Shown here: positions 1 to 12,429 of the stretch, piece after piece
Layout of the letters: every line of letters begins with the position of its first letter
Position numbering within the stretch: the stretch's first letter is position 1
The notes under the pieces: model-generated
Database searches by the model: none
The model's input: the letters and a program-made list of their open reading frames with translations, nothing else
What the model was told of the DNA's origin: nothing
Source: Papio anubis
Taxonomy: Eukaryota > Chordata > Mammalia > Primates > Cercopithecidae
Assembly (NCBI RefSeq): GCF_008728515.1
Contig: NC_044977.1
Location: forward strand, 186,609,987-186,673,986
Direction: 5' to 3'
DNA length: 64,000 nt
Position numbers and translations under genes: made by a program

Positions 1-1210
1 TAAAAACTCCATACTCAGATACACTTGTGACATTGCTTCCTGTCCCAGTTGCCCATGGCTAGTCACCCTGAACACTCTTCATTTCTATGTAATTTAGTCC
101 AAACATTTGGAAAATGTATGAAGAATACTGTTTCATTTTATTCTTAGTCCTAAAGGTCATTGGAATTACAGAATTTCACCCTGTTGTCGTTTAAATGATG
201 CCTCTCGGAAGCAGATCTCTTCACTTTTTTTTTTTTTTTTAAGCTGTGTTTGTAGTTTGGAACACACTTATGTTTTAGTTACTTATATTTCCCAAGTGTG
301 GATTTACTGTAGCCTGATTGAAAAGAGATTTAAGCACCATATAATTGGCCTGATACTGACTTTGCAAATACACAGCTTCTTGTATCACAGTGATAATTCT
401 AAGTTTAGAACAATGACCTGGTTCTTCTTGGCATGGCTGTGTTAGTTAAGGGATACCAGTATTTTTGCAGGCGCTCCTGCATATCATTGTGGGTAAAAAT
501 GTTTGTTTTACAGGAATTTATTCTACCCTTTTGAGTTACCTTTGTTTTTGCTATCCTTTCCCTCGCTTCCCCAACCCTGAATATTCATTTTGACCATATT
601 TTTAGGGACCAGGTTGCCACCTTAGTAGTGACTCACTGCCAAGACCAGTTTCTACCCATTTTTCTTTCACCATTTAAAAAGTTTCTTTTCTGTTTAACTG
701 ATTAACTTTTTAGAAAATAAAATATATACCCACCTAGGATAACAACACAATGATTGCTCTAGTTTTAAATCCACTGAGTGCTGCCATCTCTCATTTATTT
801 TTGAGGAAAAGTGAGAAAATGGATACATTTAACAAATAATTTGGGAACTTCAATCACCTTCAAGTACCTGCTATCCAAACATATAAAAGCTGATGTACAA
901 AATTGCCTGGCTTTGCCTTTCTGAGTTTTAGAGACAGTAGGAACAATGAAAATGCAAGACAACTAAGACAATGAGAGAAAATAACTAAAATCATCACTTC
1001 CTCAACAACCTAGACCATATTCTGTTGTTTTTTTACGACATTCATTTCTCCTTCTACCACAGGAACCAAAATACTTGGGATAGCTGTACAGTACTGGGAA
1101 ATAAATATCACTTTTCTACAGTGTTTGTAGGGTCTGAAATAGTAGTTTAAGGCTCTTATCCATCAGCCCTTTTTTTTTTTTTTTTTTGCTTCTGAGATAC
1201 TTTCATATTT

Positions 1211-1491
1211 ATTTATTTATTTATTTTTTGAGACAGAGTTTTGCTCTTGTTGCCAGGCAGGAGTGCAGTGGTGCGATCTCGGCTCACCTTAACCTCCACC
1301 TCCTGGATTCAAGCGATTCTCCTGCCTCAGCCTCCTGAGTAGCTGGGATTACAGGCATGTGCCATGATGCCTGACTAATTTTGTATTTTTTTGTAGAGAT
1401 GGGGTTTCTCCATGTTGGTCAGGCTGGTCTCGAACTTCTGACATCAGGTGATCTGCCCTCCTCAGCCTCCCAAAGTGCTGGGATTACAGGC
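1211..1491 (-). mobile_element. Alu SINE, antisense, 5' end missing
   Basis: The sequence reads as a reverse-complement Alu: an (ATTT)n and T tail, 'gagacagagttttgctc', both monomers, then 'gctgggattacaggc'. It stops there, so the first bases of the element are absent. The flanks 'atactttcatattt' and 'ctacttttgtattt' look like a degraded target-site duplication. Confidence 0.93.
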
Positions 1492-1875
1492 TACTTTTGT
1501 ATTTTTTAAAGTGCTCTTTAAGGTTTATAGGAGTGTTCATTTTGATACGTACATCAAGATACTGATGTTTACATTTCCCCCTTCACTTATATAAGAAAGT
1601 GTTACGGTCCCTTTGAGATTTGAACTTGCCAGCCAGTGCTAGCAAGACTGACCAATTGAGTCTATTTGCCAATTATGTTTCCTCGGTGGAACCTTCTCCA
1701 GGGCTTACTGTATAAGTGTAGATACTCAAGAGGAAAGAAAAAGAAAACAAGCACATCTATCATGATTTTTTATATGTGTGATTTTTTTTCTATTAAATAT
1801 TGCTTTTTATTAATTTATTACGCTGGGTTTTATTTTTTCCTAATTACTTACACTTACATAAGAAGTATAACTATG

Positions 1876-2177
1876 GGCCAGGCACTTTGGCTCATGCGTA
1901 TAATCCCAGTACTTTAGGAGACTGAGGTGGGGACATTGCTTGAGGCCAAGAGTTTGAGACCAGCTTGCACAAAATAATAAGACCCTGACTCCACACACAA
2001 AAAAATTAAGAAAAATAGTTGAGTATGGTGATGCACACCTGTAGTCCCAGCTACTCAGGAGGCTGAGGTGGGAGGGTCACTTGAGACTGGCCGGTAAAGG
2101 CTAAAATGAGCTGTGATCACACCACTGCACTCCAGCCTGGGCGACAGAACAAGACCCTGTCTCTTTCTCAAAAAAAA
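1876..2177 (+). mobile_element. Alu SINE, old (AluJ-like)
   Basis: This is a dimeric Alu in sense orientation with many substitutions, an internal A-rich linker and a short A tail. AGTATAACTAT before it and AGTACAACTAT after it form the target-site duplication. The divergence suggests the AluJ subfamily. Confidence 0.9.
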
Positions 2178-2380
2178 GTACAACTATAGTTGAAGTATAG
2201 ATCTTTATTATTATTACTAGATGAGAGATTAAACTGTATTTATCATATGTAAAATGATATTTTGAAGTATCTATACATTGTGGAATGACTAAATCTAGCT
2301 AATTAACATATGTATTACCTAACATAGTTACCATTTTTGGAGCGAGAACACTTTAGATTCACTCTGTTATCACTTTAAAA

Positions 2381-2603
2381 CAAGCTTGTCCAACCCACGG
2401 CCCACGGGCCCCACGAAGCCCAAAACAGCTTTGAATATGGCCCAACACAAATTTTGAAACTTTCTTAAAACATTGTAGATATTTTGTGATTTTCTTTTTT
2501 AGATCATCAGTTATTGTTAGTGTTAGCTTATTTTATGTGTGGCCCAAGACAATTCTTTTTCTTCCAAAGTGGCACAGGAGAGCCAAAAGATTGGACACAC
2601 CTG
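2381..2603 (-). mobile_element. MER30-like hAT DNA transposon
   Basis: The ends are imperfect inverted repeats: 'caagcttgtccaaccc' on the left and 'gattggacacacctg' on the right. The internal 'ggcccaacacaaattt' and 'gtgtggcccaagacaattct' match what I recall of MER30, a non-autonomous hAT-Charlie element of primates. The flanks CTTTAAAA (2373-2380) and CTTTAAGG (2604-2611) fit the 8-bp target duplication of hAT elements. The family name is from memory. Confidence 0.75.
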
Positions 2604-2611
2604 CTTTAAGG

Positions 2612-5540
2612 CAAACAGATATACAAATTATTGTTCCCAAGTGGATGCCAACCATTATTAATTATTATTTACTGTAGTTTTGTTTGCCCTTTCTTTTCAA
2701 GGGGGAGAAGCCGTTCATTGTTTGCCACAGACTTATCTGATGACCAGATGCAAAAACCTACTAGCATTAAATTGATGCACCTGAGTTAACCTGAATGCCC
2801 TAGTCTTCTCTAGATTCTTTGGGGCTTCAGAGTGTCCCAAAATTGCTTAATGCACTGATATTTGATTTTTAGAGAGAAAACATTAATTTTACTGTTATAT
2901 TTTCAATGTTTTTTGAATTTTTAAATTTAACTGGTCATCTAGAGGAAACTGAATTTCTTATATGATAGATATTTTGACATTCACGGCTTGAGTCTGCATG
3001 TCTTTTCATCATTTTCTGGTGTCCACTCAAGGTAAAGGAAAATAAGAAAAAAGAGAAGAAGGATAGAAAAAAGGAATAATGAGGCAGAGAGGAAGACAGA
3101 GAAGACCCTTTTTTAAAAAAGAGGTATAGTAGGAAAAAGAGAGAGAGAGGCATAAAATGCAAAGAGAAAAATAGAGATCGAGAAAGTAATTCCTAGACGG
3201 ATTTCCTGGATTTGATACAAACTCAGTTATATACTTTTTCAGATTACCAAAGAAACTAAACCATTTTTAATACCACATTTAAATACTACCCCCTTTTTTT
3301 CTGAGCTTTGCATTGAATGGTTTCCTTTTTGAAGAGTTAATTTTTTTCTAGGTTTTTTGTTTGTTTTACAGTCTTACTCTTTCCCTCCTTTCTAGTGTAT
3401 TAAAATGGTGAGAGAAAATAGAAACCTTAACTATTCCAGAAGTTTCCTTACATCTTGTGCCCCTACAGCCATGAGAGTGGTCAGCATCTCCAGGGATAAT
3501 GCTTTGTTAATCAGGATACTTTTGTTCTGAAAAAAAGTGTACAGCAGAGATGGTGGAGACTTAAAGCTTTGCATGCTCTTCAGGATAATGAAGGAAGAAG
3601 AGATGGCGGGCCAAAGTGTAAGACTCTGGACCCCCTTTTGCAAGTTTGTTAGTTCTAAGGCAGAAACAATCTGCTGCTGTTTGCAATTGACACTGAGCTG
3701 TGAAATGTGTTTGCTAGTAGCAGTGTGTTTCTTGAGGCACAGTAGAAACCCAGCGAATCTATATTCAGGTCTAAGAGGAGGGTGTAGCTTTACTTGGAGG
3801 TTGATTGAAATCATGGAAATTGTGAATGGAGTAATTAGGAATCGGAAGTGTTGGAGGACTTCCTCCCTCCCGCTGCGTGCGGTATTCTTAGTGAAATGCT
3901 AAGGGGAATTTCAGGAAGAAAGTGAGGACATATGTATACATAAAGTATAATTTAAAAAAAATCCACTCCACCCCCCCAAAAAAAAGAAAGTGAGGACGGT
4001 GTCTTTTTTCCTGGTCGCTTTATTAAGGCAAACTTTTAGCTCTCTCACCTTTATTACTCTAAATATCCTGTTCTTAAAAAGGGTTTCTCCTCTCATTTAT
4101 AATGCAGTAATAATTGAGGACTACAATAATAGCCATGAAGCATTTTACAGTATTGGGTTTTTAATCACTAAAAGAAGACCATATTAGGCTAAACATGGCT
4201 TTAAATCTATTTTAATTCTCTGTAAAATGGTAATTACTATATAGTGGTGGGTAGGTATGTAATAGAAAGGAAGGTAGGTGAGGAAAGTAACATTCTTTGA
4301 ATCAAGGATTATATTCATATAATATTATATTCATTTCTGAAAAGCCTCATAATTCAGAAATGTGTGTTTTCTTCTATCATTATAAGTGAGGGACTCCAAA
4401 TTCAAAAAATTGAATTAACTTACCTCATATCACTATAGAAGTGAGTGGTAAAATTTATATTGCTGTTTGACTTTAAGATGCAGTGTCATTTAAAATATAA
4501 CATGCTTTAATTGATTATATGGAACACACATATTTGAAAAGAAACGTTTAACCAGTTACCAAAACAGAATCTAATATGTGATTTTTTCATGTTGCAAATA
4601 GAATTTCAAGACGATTTGCTCCAGTCTTCCTGAAACATATACATTACATTTTAATTGTGTATATTTAGATAATACACATCTTTCCAAGTTTATAAAAATT
4701 TTCTCAAAGGAAAGCAGTTCTATACAGGAATAAGATTGCAGATGGATGAAGGAAAGGTGGCTTGGTACAGATGCAGTGGGTTTCAGTGCAGTGGGAAGCT
4801 GTTAACTTTAGTATTCTGCAAGGTTGCTTTGGCATTATTCATGTGGCTTCCCCTGTGGCTAACTCAGAGATACTAACTCTAACTCCCTAGCTTTTGCTCC
4901 TTTTCCAATGACTCACTGCAGGCTCTATTCCTCCCCTTAGGTGTTAAGGGACTCAGTCAAGGATGTTTACATGTGGCTCAGAGATTTTTTTTTTTTGGGT
5001 ACCCAGCAGTGTAGAGTTCTAGAAAATTCTTTTCAGTTTACAAATGCCAGTTCTTTTCTGCTAGTCTTTGGCAGTGATTGGATGTGAACTGTGAAATTTG
5101 ATTGTGGTTTCACTCCAAGTTCTATTTTATTTCTGGTGGAGCTGGAATGTTTTATCTTTCTCGGAAACGATCACTTTTTTGTGTGTATGGCAACAAAACA
5201 GCTAGAATAACTGTCACTTGGGCTCAGCAACTACACAAAAGTATGGGCTGGGGGCATTTTAACCATTCCGTATTCATACACAGGTAAGCTATTTCATTTA
5301 CTGCAAACTCTCCAGAATTGAAATCCCAGCAGATTTAATACACAAATCCTCTTCAGTCCTAGGGAAATGAGTTTTTGTTTTTTTTTTAAACAGGCTGATT
5401 ATTCATTTCAAAACATGGAATATTTTTGTCATAAAAGGATGATGAGTATTGCCCTCCTATTTTAAATATGTACCTTTGTGATTTAATAGAAACAGGTCAA
5501 AGATCTGTATGACCTCCACATTTAGGGAGGTTGGTCCTTC
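2612..5540. other. Intronic sequence without a recognised element
   Basis: I recognise no repeat family or exon here. A purine-rich stretch lies at about 3030-3180. Around 3430-3900 composition is less AT-rich, and both strands stay open for over 360 bases (see findings). A T-run lies near 4987-4996. Confidence 0.5.
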
Positions 5541-5559
5541 ATGATTAGATGTGAAACCC

Positions 5560-6130
5560 AGTTCAGCTTATGTCTCCTGGACACCTGTTATGTGCAGCTC
5601 CTTGTGTATAGGGTAGGTAAAGATGAAGACATTGTACATGTATTCATTCATTCGTCTATAGTTTGTGAGTATGTGCTAGACACTGTGCTTGCCTGTACTG
5701 GTAACCAAAACAAAAATTATCTTTGCCCTCATGGAATTCACAGTCTTGGGGATGGCTTCAAGTATTTTCTTCCTTGAAGAACATAAGTAAGTAAACACAT
5801 TTTTATAAGAAGTTCTCTATAGTTATAAACAAGGCATTATATTGACAGAAAGTAATGGGATATTCCTTTCCTTACCCCATAGTGAAGGAAGATCTATTAA
5901 AGAATATGCTATTTAATTGAGAACTGAGGGATGAGAAAGAGCCACCTTCAAAGGCAGTGGCATGAGATGTAGGCCCTGGGTTGCAGGAGCTTTGAGAACT
6001 ATGGGGAAAGGAACATGGGGTGAAGAGGAAGACGTAGGCAGGGTGCAGCACATACTAAGGGTGTTGGTACATTAACTGCAATAAAAAGCCATTGAAAGGA
6101 TTTGGGCAGGGCCTTTACATTATCCAGCTA
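5560..6130 (+). mobile_element. LINE-2 3' fragment, degraded
   Basis: The order of motifs follows the L2 3' region: 'gtgctagacactgtgcttg', 'ccctcatggaattcacagtc', then 'aaaaagccattgaaaggat'. The match is diverged and without clear ends, as expected for an ancient mammalian L2. Confidence 0.6.
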
Positions 6131-6179
6131 AGGTATTAAATGATCATGCGAGCTGCTATGTAGGAATAAGATTGGAAAA

Positions 6180-7470
6180 GATTTCTGTTTTTCCCAGTAT
6201 GGCGGACAAGGTCCTCTAAATACCCCCTTTGCTGTAAAGCAGCTAGAAATGCTGCATTTAAAAATAAATGTCTTTTAAAATGAATTGCTGAGTTGGTAAG
6301 AAATCCTTAGAGGCCAAAATTGAAGTGAAAACAGGAATCCAGAAAAGAAAAGAAGCCAGCTCTGCAGCTGGCGGCTGCCCAGGGTAACATCCAGAGTCAG
6401 AGGAAAAAGATATATTTAAATGCTAGGACATTTGGATAAGTTTTAGAAAAAAAATAGTTAAATTCCTACCTTGTACTTCACCTCAAAACAAATCACAGTT
6501 GAATTAAATATTTAAATTTTTTTTTATTATACTTTAAGTTCTAGGGTACATGTGCACAATGTGCAGGTTTGTTACATATGTATACATGTGCCAGGTTGGT
6601 GTGCTGCACCCATTAACTCGTCATTTATATTAGGCATATCTCCTAATGCTATCCCTCCCCACTACCCCCTCCCCACAATAGGACCCGGTGTGTGATGTTC
6701 CCCTTCCTGTAAAAAATAAATTAAACCCTAGAAAAAAATATATGCAAACATTTATTATAATGTTGGGATGGAGACATTTGTAGATATGTCGTCAAAGGTA
6801 GGCGTCAGCAAAGAAAGTTTGACATAATTGACTACATAAAGATTTTAAAAATTAGTATAGCACAAAATATTGTAAGTTAAAGGACAAATGAAAAATTGGG
6901 AAAACATAAGTATATGGCAAAGGGTTCATGTCATCAGAATACAAGGTGCTATTATATACACACACACACATATTTTAATGGAAAATTAGCAAAGATTTGA
7001 AACTAGCAGTTCAGGTAGTCAAAAACAGATCAACAAAAATTGATCAGTCTAAAAAGGAGCTAAGTTCATGAGTGAGATAATAGATTCAAAGTAAACCAAC
7101 ATGAGATGCCATTTTTTTTTTCACAATCCAGCCTAGCACTGGTCAGGGTATGGTGATCTAATGACCAAGTATGCTAGTCTCACACACAGTGGCTGAGAGC
7201 TCACCTGGAACAGGCTTTGTGGAAGGGACATTGGCTATTTGTTTCAAAGATACCACCAAAATACCTCCCTTTAATCTTGTAATGAACCATACACCCTATA
7301 TTCTAAGAAAATAATCAGAGAAATGCATCAAGACATACTCAAAAACTATATTTTTCATAGGATTGTTAAAATAAATAACTTTGGAAACAATATAAATATT
7401 CATGATCAAGGAGCGTAAATCAATATATATGTATCAATACAATGGAATATGATGGACTCATTTATGATAG
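6180..7470 (+). mobile_element. Old L1 (L1M-type) fragments, interrupted
   Basis: Degraded L1 sequence in sense orientation. It shows a 5'-UTR-like 'cagtatggcggacaagg', then ORF2-end motifs such as 'gactacataaagatttt' and 'acaatggaatatgatgg'. A younger L1 3' end (6517-6710) is inserted in it. No open frame remains. Boundaries are approximate. Confidence 0.6.
6517..6710 (-). mobile_element. L1PA-type L1 3' end, antisense, 5'-truncated
   Basis: The stretch is the reverse complement of a primate L1 3' UTR: 'ttattatactttaagttct', 'cacaatgtgcaggtttgtt', 'gttggtgtgctgcaccca', 'ggtgtgtgatgttccccttc'. About 190 bp remain, and it interrupts an older sense L1. Confidence 0.88.
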
Positions 7471-7785
7471 CTGTTTCTGTTTAAAAACACGTATCCTATA
7501 ACAGAACTAGTGTGAAACCTTTACCAACTGTGGCAGTTGTTTGCTGGAGCTAGGCGGTATGGGCTTGTAAGAACCAATTATTAAATTTTTGGGAAACTTT
7601 TGAGCCATTTGTCAAATTAGTCGTTTGAAATTGGCTTTGATAAGACTATTTACCCCATGGAAATTGGTAAACTGATGCTAGAAATTAGCTTCCTCATCAT
7701 CACTCCCTGGCTGTTTACCAGCACGCCAATCTGGTCATGCATGTGGAAGCAGATGGAAAATCTTTTTGGCACGCCTTGTTTTTAT

Positions 7786-8105
7786 TTGTTTTGTTTTTTT
7801 TGTTTGTTTGTTTGTTTGTTGACAGGCTCTTGCACTGTCACCTAAGCTGGAGTGCTCACTGCAGCCTCAAATTCCTGTGCTCAAGAGATTCTCTTGCCTC
7901 AGCCTTCCGAGTAGCAGTAACCACAGGGGCATGTCACCAGACTCAACTAAATTTTTAATTTTTTTTTTTTTTGGTGCAGATGGGATCTCACTACATTGCC
8001 CTGGTTGGTCTTGAACTCCTGGCCTCAGGAGATCCTCCTAAGTGATCCTCTTGCTTTGGTCTACCAGAGTACTGGGATTACAGGTGTGAGCCACCATGTC
8101 CAGCC
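7786..8105 (-). mobile_element. Alu SINE, antisense, old (AluJ-like)
   Basis: Reverse-complement Alu with a T-rich (GTTT)n tail, a diverged right monomer, a T-run linker and a left monomer ending 'gagccaccatgtccagcc'. Many substitutions and small deletions indicate an old subfamily. Confidence 0.88.
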
Positions 8106-8212
8106 TCCACTCAACTTTTAACAGTGATTATCTTTGAAAAGTAGAATTATGTTTGGGTTTATTTCTGCCTCTTTTAAAATAACTTTATTTTCTGTTACTA
8201 CATTAATTCATT

Positions 8213-8470
8213 TAGGATTATGGCCTCCAACTGCATCAATGTTGCTGCAAAGGGAGCTAAACGTTGGGCACACATGGGCATAAACATGGGAACAGTAGAC
8301 TCTGCAGAGAACTACCAGAGGGAGGTGGGAGGAAGACACAGGTTGAAAAACTACCTATCGGGTGTCTATACCCCAAACTTCAGCATTATGCAAAATTTCC
8401 ATGTTACTAACCTGTGTATGTACCCCCATATCTAAAATGGAAGTTGAAATGAAAAATAATTCAAAAATAA
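8213..8470 (+). mobile_element. L1 3' end (L1PB/L1MA-like) with short inverted 5' piece
   Basis: From about 8255 the sequence reads as a sense L1 3' end: 'gggcacacatgggcataaa', 'gttgaaaaactacctatcgg', 'ctaaaatggaagttgaaat'. The preceding 45 bases ('ggcctccaactgcatcaatg') read as L1 in the opposite direction, which suggests a twin-primed inversion. The apparent 71-codon frame here is not a gene. Confidence 0.65.
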
Positions 8471-8905
8471 AATTACTTATTGTCTGATTGTATTTCAGTC
8501 TCATTAAATTTATAATTGGAAGTAAAGGGTAACTGAATTTTTAGAAGAAAGTATATAGATCTGAACTGTTGTATTCCTCGGGATGGCAAGCAAGAGGCAA
8601 TTGTGACAGGTATGATAGTTTAAGCCTTGGTTCTTTGTTTCTATCTGTAAATTGGTATGTTAATAACTTCTCTAGCACGGAGATAATTTTAATATTAATG
8701 AAATGACCTCGGTAGACTAATAAATTAGAAGCTTTGTGAGGGAAAATAGATATTGCCATAGATTTTCCTGCATTATAACCATGGCTCGTGTTTGTGTATT
8801 TGTTAGTATGTCATGTCAAGAAATTAAGCATTAGCTACCCAAATACTTGGAATTTGAAATTAGCGACTCCCCACTTTCCTCTATCAGTCTACTAATATTG
8901 GGTAC

Positions 8906-9274
8906 TATATTAGTCTGTTCCCAAGTTGCTAATAAAGACATACCAGAGACTGGGTGATTTATAAAGAAAAAGAAGTTTAATAGACTTACAGTTCCACGTG
9001 GCTGAGGAGGCCTCAAAATCATGGAGGAAGGTAGAAGAGGAGGAGCACAGGCATGCCCTACATGGCAGCAGGCCAGAGAGGGTGTGCAGGGGGAACTGCC
9101 CTTTGTAAAACCATCAGATCTCGTGAGACTTACTCAGTATCACGACAATGGCACAGGAAAAACCCGCTCCTGTGATTCAATTAACTCCCACTAGGTCCCT
9201 CCCATTATATGTGGGGAGTATGGGAGCTACAATTCAAGATGATATTTGGGTGGGGACATAGCCAAAGCGTATCA
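8906..9274 (-). mobile_element. Solo LTR of the MaLR group (MST/THE1-like), antisense
   Basis: The text matches the reverse complement of an MST/THE1 LTR: 'attagtctgttcccaag', 'aaccatcagatctcgtgaga', 'gagctacaattcaagatgat', 'gggtggggacatagcc'. It is about 369 bp. The flanking GGTAC (8901-8905) and GATAC (9275-9279) fit a 5-bp target duplication with one change. No internal retroviral sequence adjoins it. Confidence 0.85.
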
Positions 9275-9559
9275 GATACTTAGCCCAAAACCTATCTATA
9301 CACCCTGATTCTTACCAACTTTATCTACTCATTAAACATTTCTCTTTATAGACAGCTTTCTGTTTTGTTTGTTTTTGGTTTTGTTTTTAAGAGCTCAGTA
9401 CTACAGAGTATACTAAGCTAGTTGTCAACATTTCAGTATCTGTAGGCATGGTTATGCATGTGTTAAACAAATGAGTACTTCTTCCTTCCACCATCAGTGT
9501 TTCTTCATTTCTCTATGCAATAAACATATGTTGTATTGGGCTTACACTGTGTGTCAGAT

Positions 9560-9790
9560 ACAGTTCACATTACCATTACATTCAGTAACCATTACAGGGA
9601 TGAATGATATCATACAGTATTTACAGTATTAAAATGCTTATATTATTTGATCTTAGAATAACATTGTAAAATATATTATTATTCTCACTTCACAAATAAG
9701 GAAATAGAGGCCCGGAGAGATTAGGTGGTTTAGATGTAGTTTTGCATATAGGAAGCAGAAGAACCAGGACTCAAGGTTTTGTCCTCTGTT
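9560..9790 (+). mobile_element. MIR SINE relic
   Basis: The core 'ttctcacttcacaaataagg' and 'aaatagaggcccggagaga', followed by 'gcagaagaaccaggactcaa', follows the MIR consensus order in sense orientation. Edges are approximate. Confidence 0.6.
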
Positions 9791-9944
9791 CCCAAGTCCA
9801 TTATTCTTTTTCCTGGCAGATCCGAGGGATCCCTACCTTTTTATTACCAAGGACATTTTTATATTTTATATTTTTTCTAAAGATTCCTTGTATTGCAAGC
9901 AATGAAACCAGACACATTAGTCACGCAGCCATCATGACAATGTA

Positions 9945-10440
9945 ATTTTAGAACATTTCATCACCCCAAAAGGAAGCCCTGAGGATTAGCAGCCAATCCA
10001 CAACCCGTTCTCCCCACCCCAGGCCCTAGGCAACCAGTAGTCTACTTCCTGTCTCTATAGGTTTGCCTGTTCTGGATATTTCATATAAGATATTGCATGT
10101 GGCATTTTGTGGTTGATTTAGTTTTCACTTAATGCAATGTTTTCAAGGTATAGCTATGATACAGCATGTATCACTATATCATTTTTTAGTGATGAATAAT
10201 ATTCATCATTGAATCATAATTGATGAATATTATTCATCCGTGATGCACCTGTGTGTGGTTTCCAAATTTTGACTCTCATGAATAATGCTGCTATGGACAT
10301 ATGTGTACAAGTTTTTGTGTGTATGTATGTTTCCATTTTTCTTGGGTATATAGCTGTAAGTTGAATTACTGGGTCATGGTAACTCTATGCTTAACATTTT
10401 GAAGAACTGCCAATTACGTTCCAAAGTAACTGTGCCATTG
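9945..10440 (-). mobile_element. Old L1 (L1M-type), antisense
   Basis: Reverse-complement L1M: 'catttcatcaccccaaaagg', 'cctgttctggatatttcat', 'atgaataatgctgctatgga', 'ttgaattactgggtcatgg'. Diverged and untranslatable. It is head to head with the sense L1 at about 10690-11265. Confidence 0.7.
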
Positions 10441-10496
10441 TAAATGTCTTTTTGAAGTATTTTGAAGTATATACCTATTTGAGGTTATTTGCACTC

Positions 10497-10609
10497 TCGT
10501 ATTCAACTGAGAACATCTCCTGTGAATATCTCATGTTCAGCTGATTTCAGCTCTTGTGGATCTCATTTTCAACTCTCATGCTCAACTGATTTCAACTCCA
10601 ATGAATATC
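10497..10609. repeat. Degenerate 34-bp tandem repeat, three copies
   Basis: Three 34-bp units are visible at 10497-10530, 10531-10564 and 10576-10609, the last two separated by 11 bases. Each has the pattern TC.T..TCA.CTGA....A..TC, and units 2 and 3 are the most similar. The array lies between opposing L1 fragments. Confidence 0.7.
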
Positions 10610-10689
10610 TATCTAGAAGTGGGACTGCTGGATGAAATACTACTCTCATATTTAATTATTTGGCAAAACTTCCATAGTGTTTTTCCAGA

Positions 10690-11265
10690 ATGGATAAAGA
10701 GAATGCATTATATCATACAATGAATATCAGTCAGCCCTAAGAAAGGAGGAAATCCTGCCATATGCATGGACCTGGAGGACATTATGCGAAGTTAAATAAG
10801 CCAGGCACAGAAGGACAAACACTACATGATGCTGTTTATATGAGGAGTCTAAAATAGTCAAACTTATAGAAGCAGGGAGTAGAATGGTGGTTGCCAGAGG
10901 CTGAGAAGGGGGAAAAATGGAGAGGTATTGATCAAAGGGTGCAAAGTATCAGTTATGCAAGGTAAGTCCTAGAAATCTACTGTACGGCTTAGTGCCTATG
11001 GTTAATGATTCTGTAATGTATACTTAAAAATTTGCTAAGAAATTAAATCTTATATAGAGTGTTCTTATCACTAAAATAATAAATAAATGAATACATAAAC
11101 AGGGCAGGAGGAAACTTTTAGAGGTTATGTGTATGTTTATGGCATAGATTGTGATGATGGTTTCTTGGCCGTGTATGTATCTCCAAACTCATCACTTTGT
11201 GCACATCAAATATATACAGCTTCTTGTGTGTCAATCATACCTCAATAAAGTGGTTTTTAAAAAAG
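10690..11265 (+). mobile_element. Old L1 (L1M-type) 3' end, sense
   Basis: Sense L1 motifs: 'ggaaatcctgccatatgcat', 'gaatggtggttgccagagg', and a 3' end with 'caatcatacctcaataaag'. Diverged, with no coding capacity. Confidence 0.7.
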
Positions 11266-11464
11266 AAGCAGCAGAAGAGGTCATTGTGAATTCAGAGGTC
11301 TTCAGAGGACTCAGCCCTTTAATCTCTGATTCAGTAAAGGGGCATCTGAGTGTTTCCTTTTTTGTTAGTGTAACAGATATAAATCTCAGTGCTATGGGAG
11401 CTCAGAAAATGTTCTGGATCAGAACATGCCCTGGGTAATTCACAATACATAATGCAGAGAAGAA

Positions 11465-11620
11465 AAACCTGGACTCAGGTCAAATCCTGGCTTCCGTATG
11501 ACTCTGTGTCCTTATCTGTAAAATGAAGCTGATAATATCAGCCCTGTGTGTCCCACAGAGCTGTTTTGGAGATCCAGTGAGAGAACAAATCTGAAGTTTT
11601 CTGTAAACAGTAAAAGCAAA
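11465..11620 (+). mobile_element. MIR SINE relic
   Basis: 'ggactcaggtcaaatcctgg', then 'ccttatctgtaaaatgaag' and a '...gagatccagtgagagaac' segment, are in MIR order. A second short MIR-like piece lies near 12290-12380 ('gggcaagctacttaacctct'). Confidence 0.55.
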
Positions 11621-12429
11621 TAAGGAAGCAGAAGCTCAGTCAAATGAGCCTAGAAACCACACACTTGGCAGATAGGTAGGCACCAGTTGGTGCTCTGTAT
11701 TATGAAATTAGGATTGAGACTTTTTACATTCGAAGCTGGGTGCTTGCCTACAAGAATCCATATTTCCAAATGTGAGCAAACCCTTGCCCAGCAGAGTTTT
11801 CACAAAATCCAGATGTTTAGTTATATGTCCATTGTTTAAGAATTCAAAAGCAGATAGCATATTTTTCAAAACCAGTTGCTTGACAACGAGTTTATGGTCC
11901 TATGATTCTCTGCCACCTTCCCTGGTTTTGATGACTCCAAATCCGTTGAAACTTGTATTATTTTTCTATTGTATTTTTCAACATATTTGTCAAAGAATAT
12001 GGGAAAAGCAACTTTATTCATTCAACAGCCATTGTTTGAAGTATTTCCAAGAGCCAGGTATTTGATTGGCATTAGGATATGATAAAGAACAAATAGTCCC
12101 TGTTCCTTTCTTCACGCTCCTTTGTGTCTCATGTGTTCTATGCCTGTTTCAGGGTCTCTGCTATTCACCATGACTCGTGGATGGCACCAATACTGTGTTT
12201 TAAAAATGAAATACAAAGTGGAGGTCAAAGTTCTAAAAAAAAATAAAAATGAGGAATAACATAAAGAGGATGAAAGATGTTGAGGCTGCAGTTCAGTTCT
12301 GTTGCTAATTTACTGGGTGATTTGGGCAAGCTACTTAACCTCTCAGAATCTGTTTCCACATCTGTTAATTTGCTTAGTTCTTGACTCTAACAAGCTAGCA
12401 TTCCATAGTTTGAGATTCAAGAGCCTCTG

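Noticed and set aside
8906..9274. LTR as the edge of a longer endogenous retrovirus
   Set aside because: No matching LTR in the same orientation within a proviral distance and no internal genes; it reads as a solo LTR. The similar LTR at 24624 is a separate insertion.
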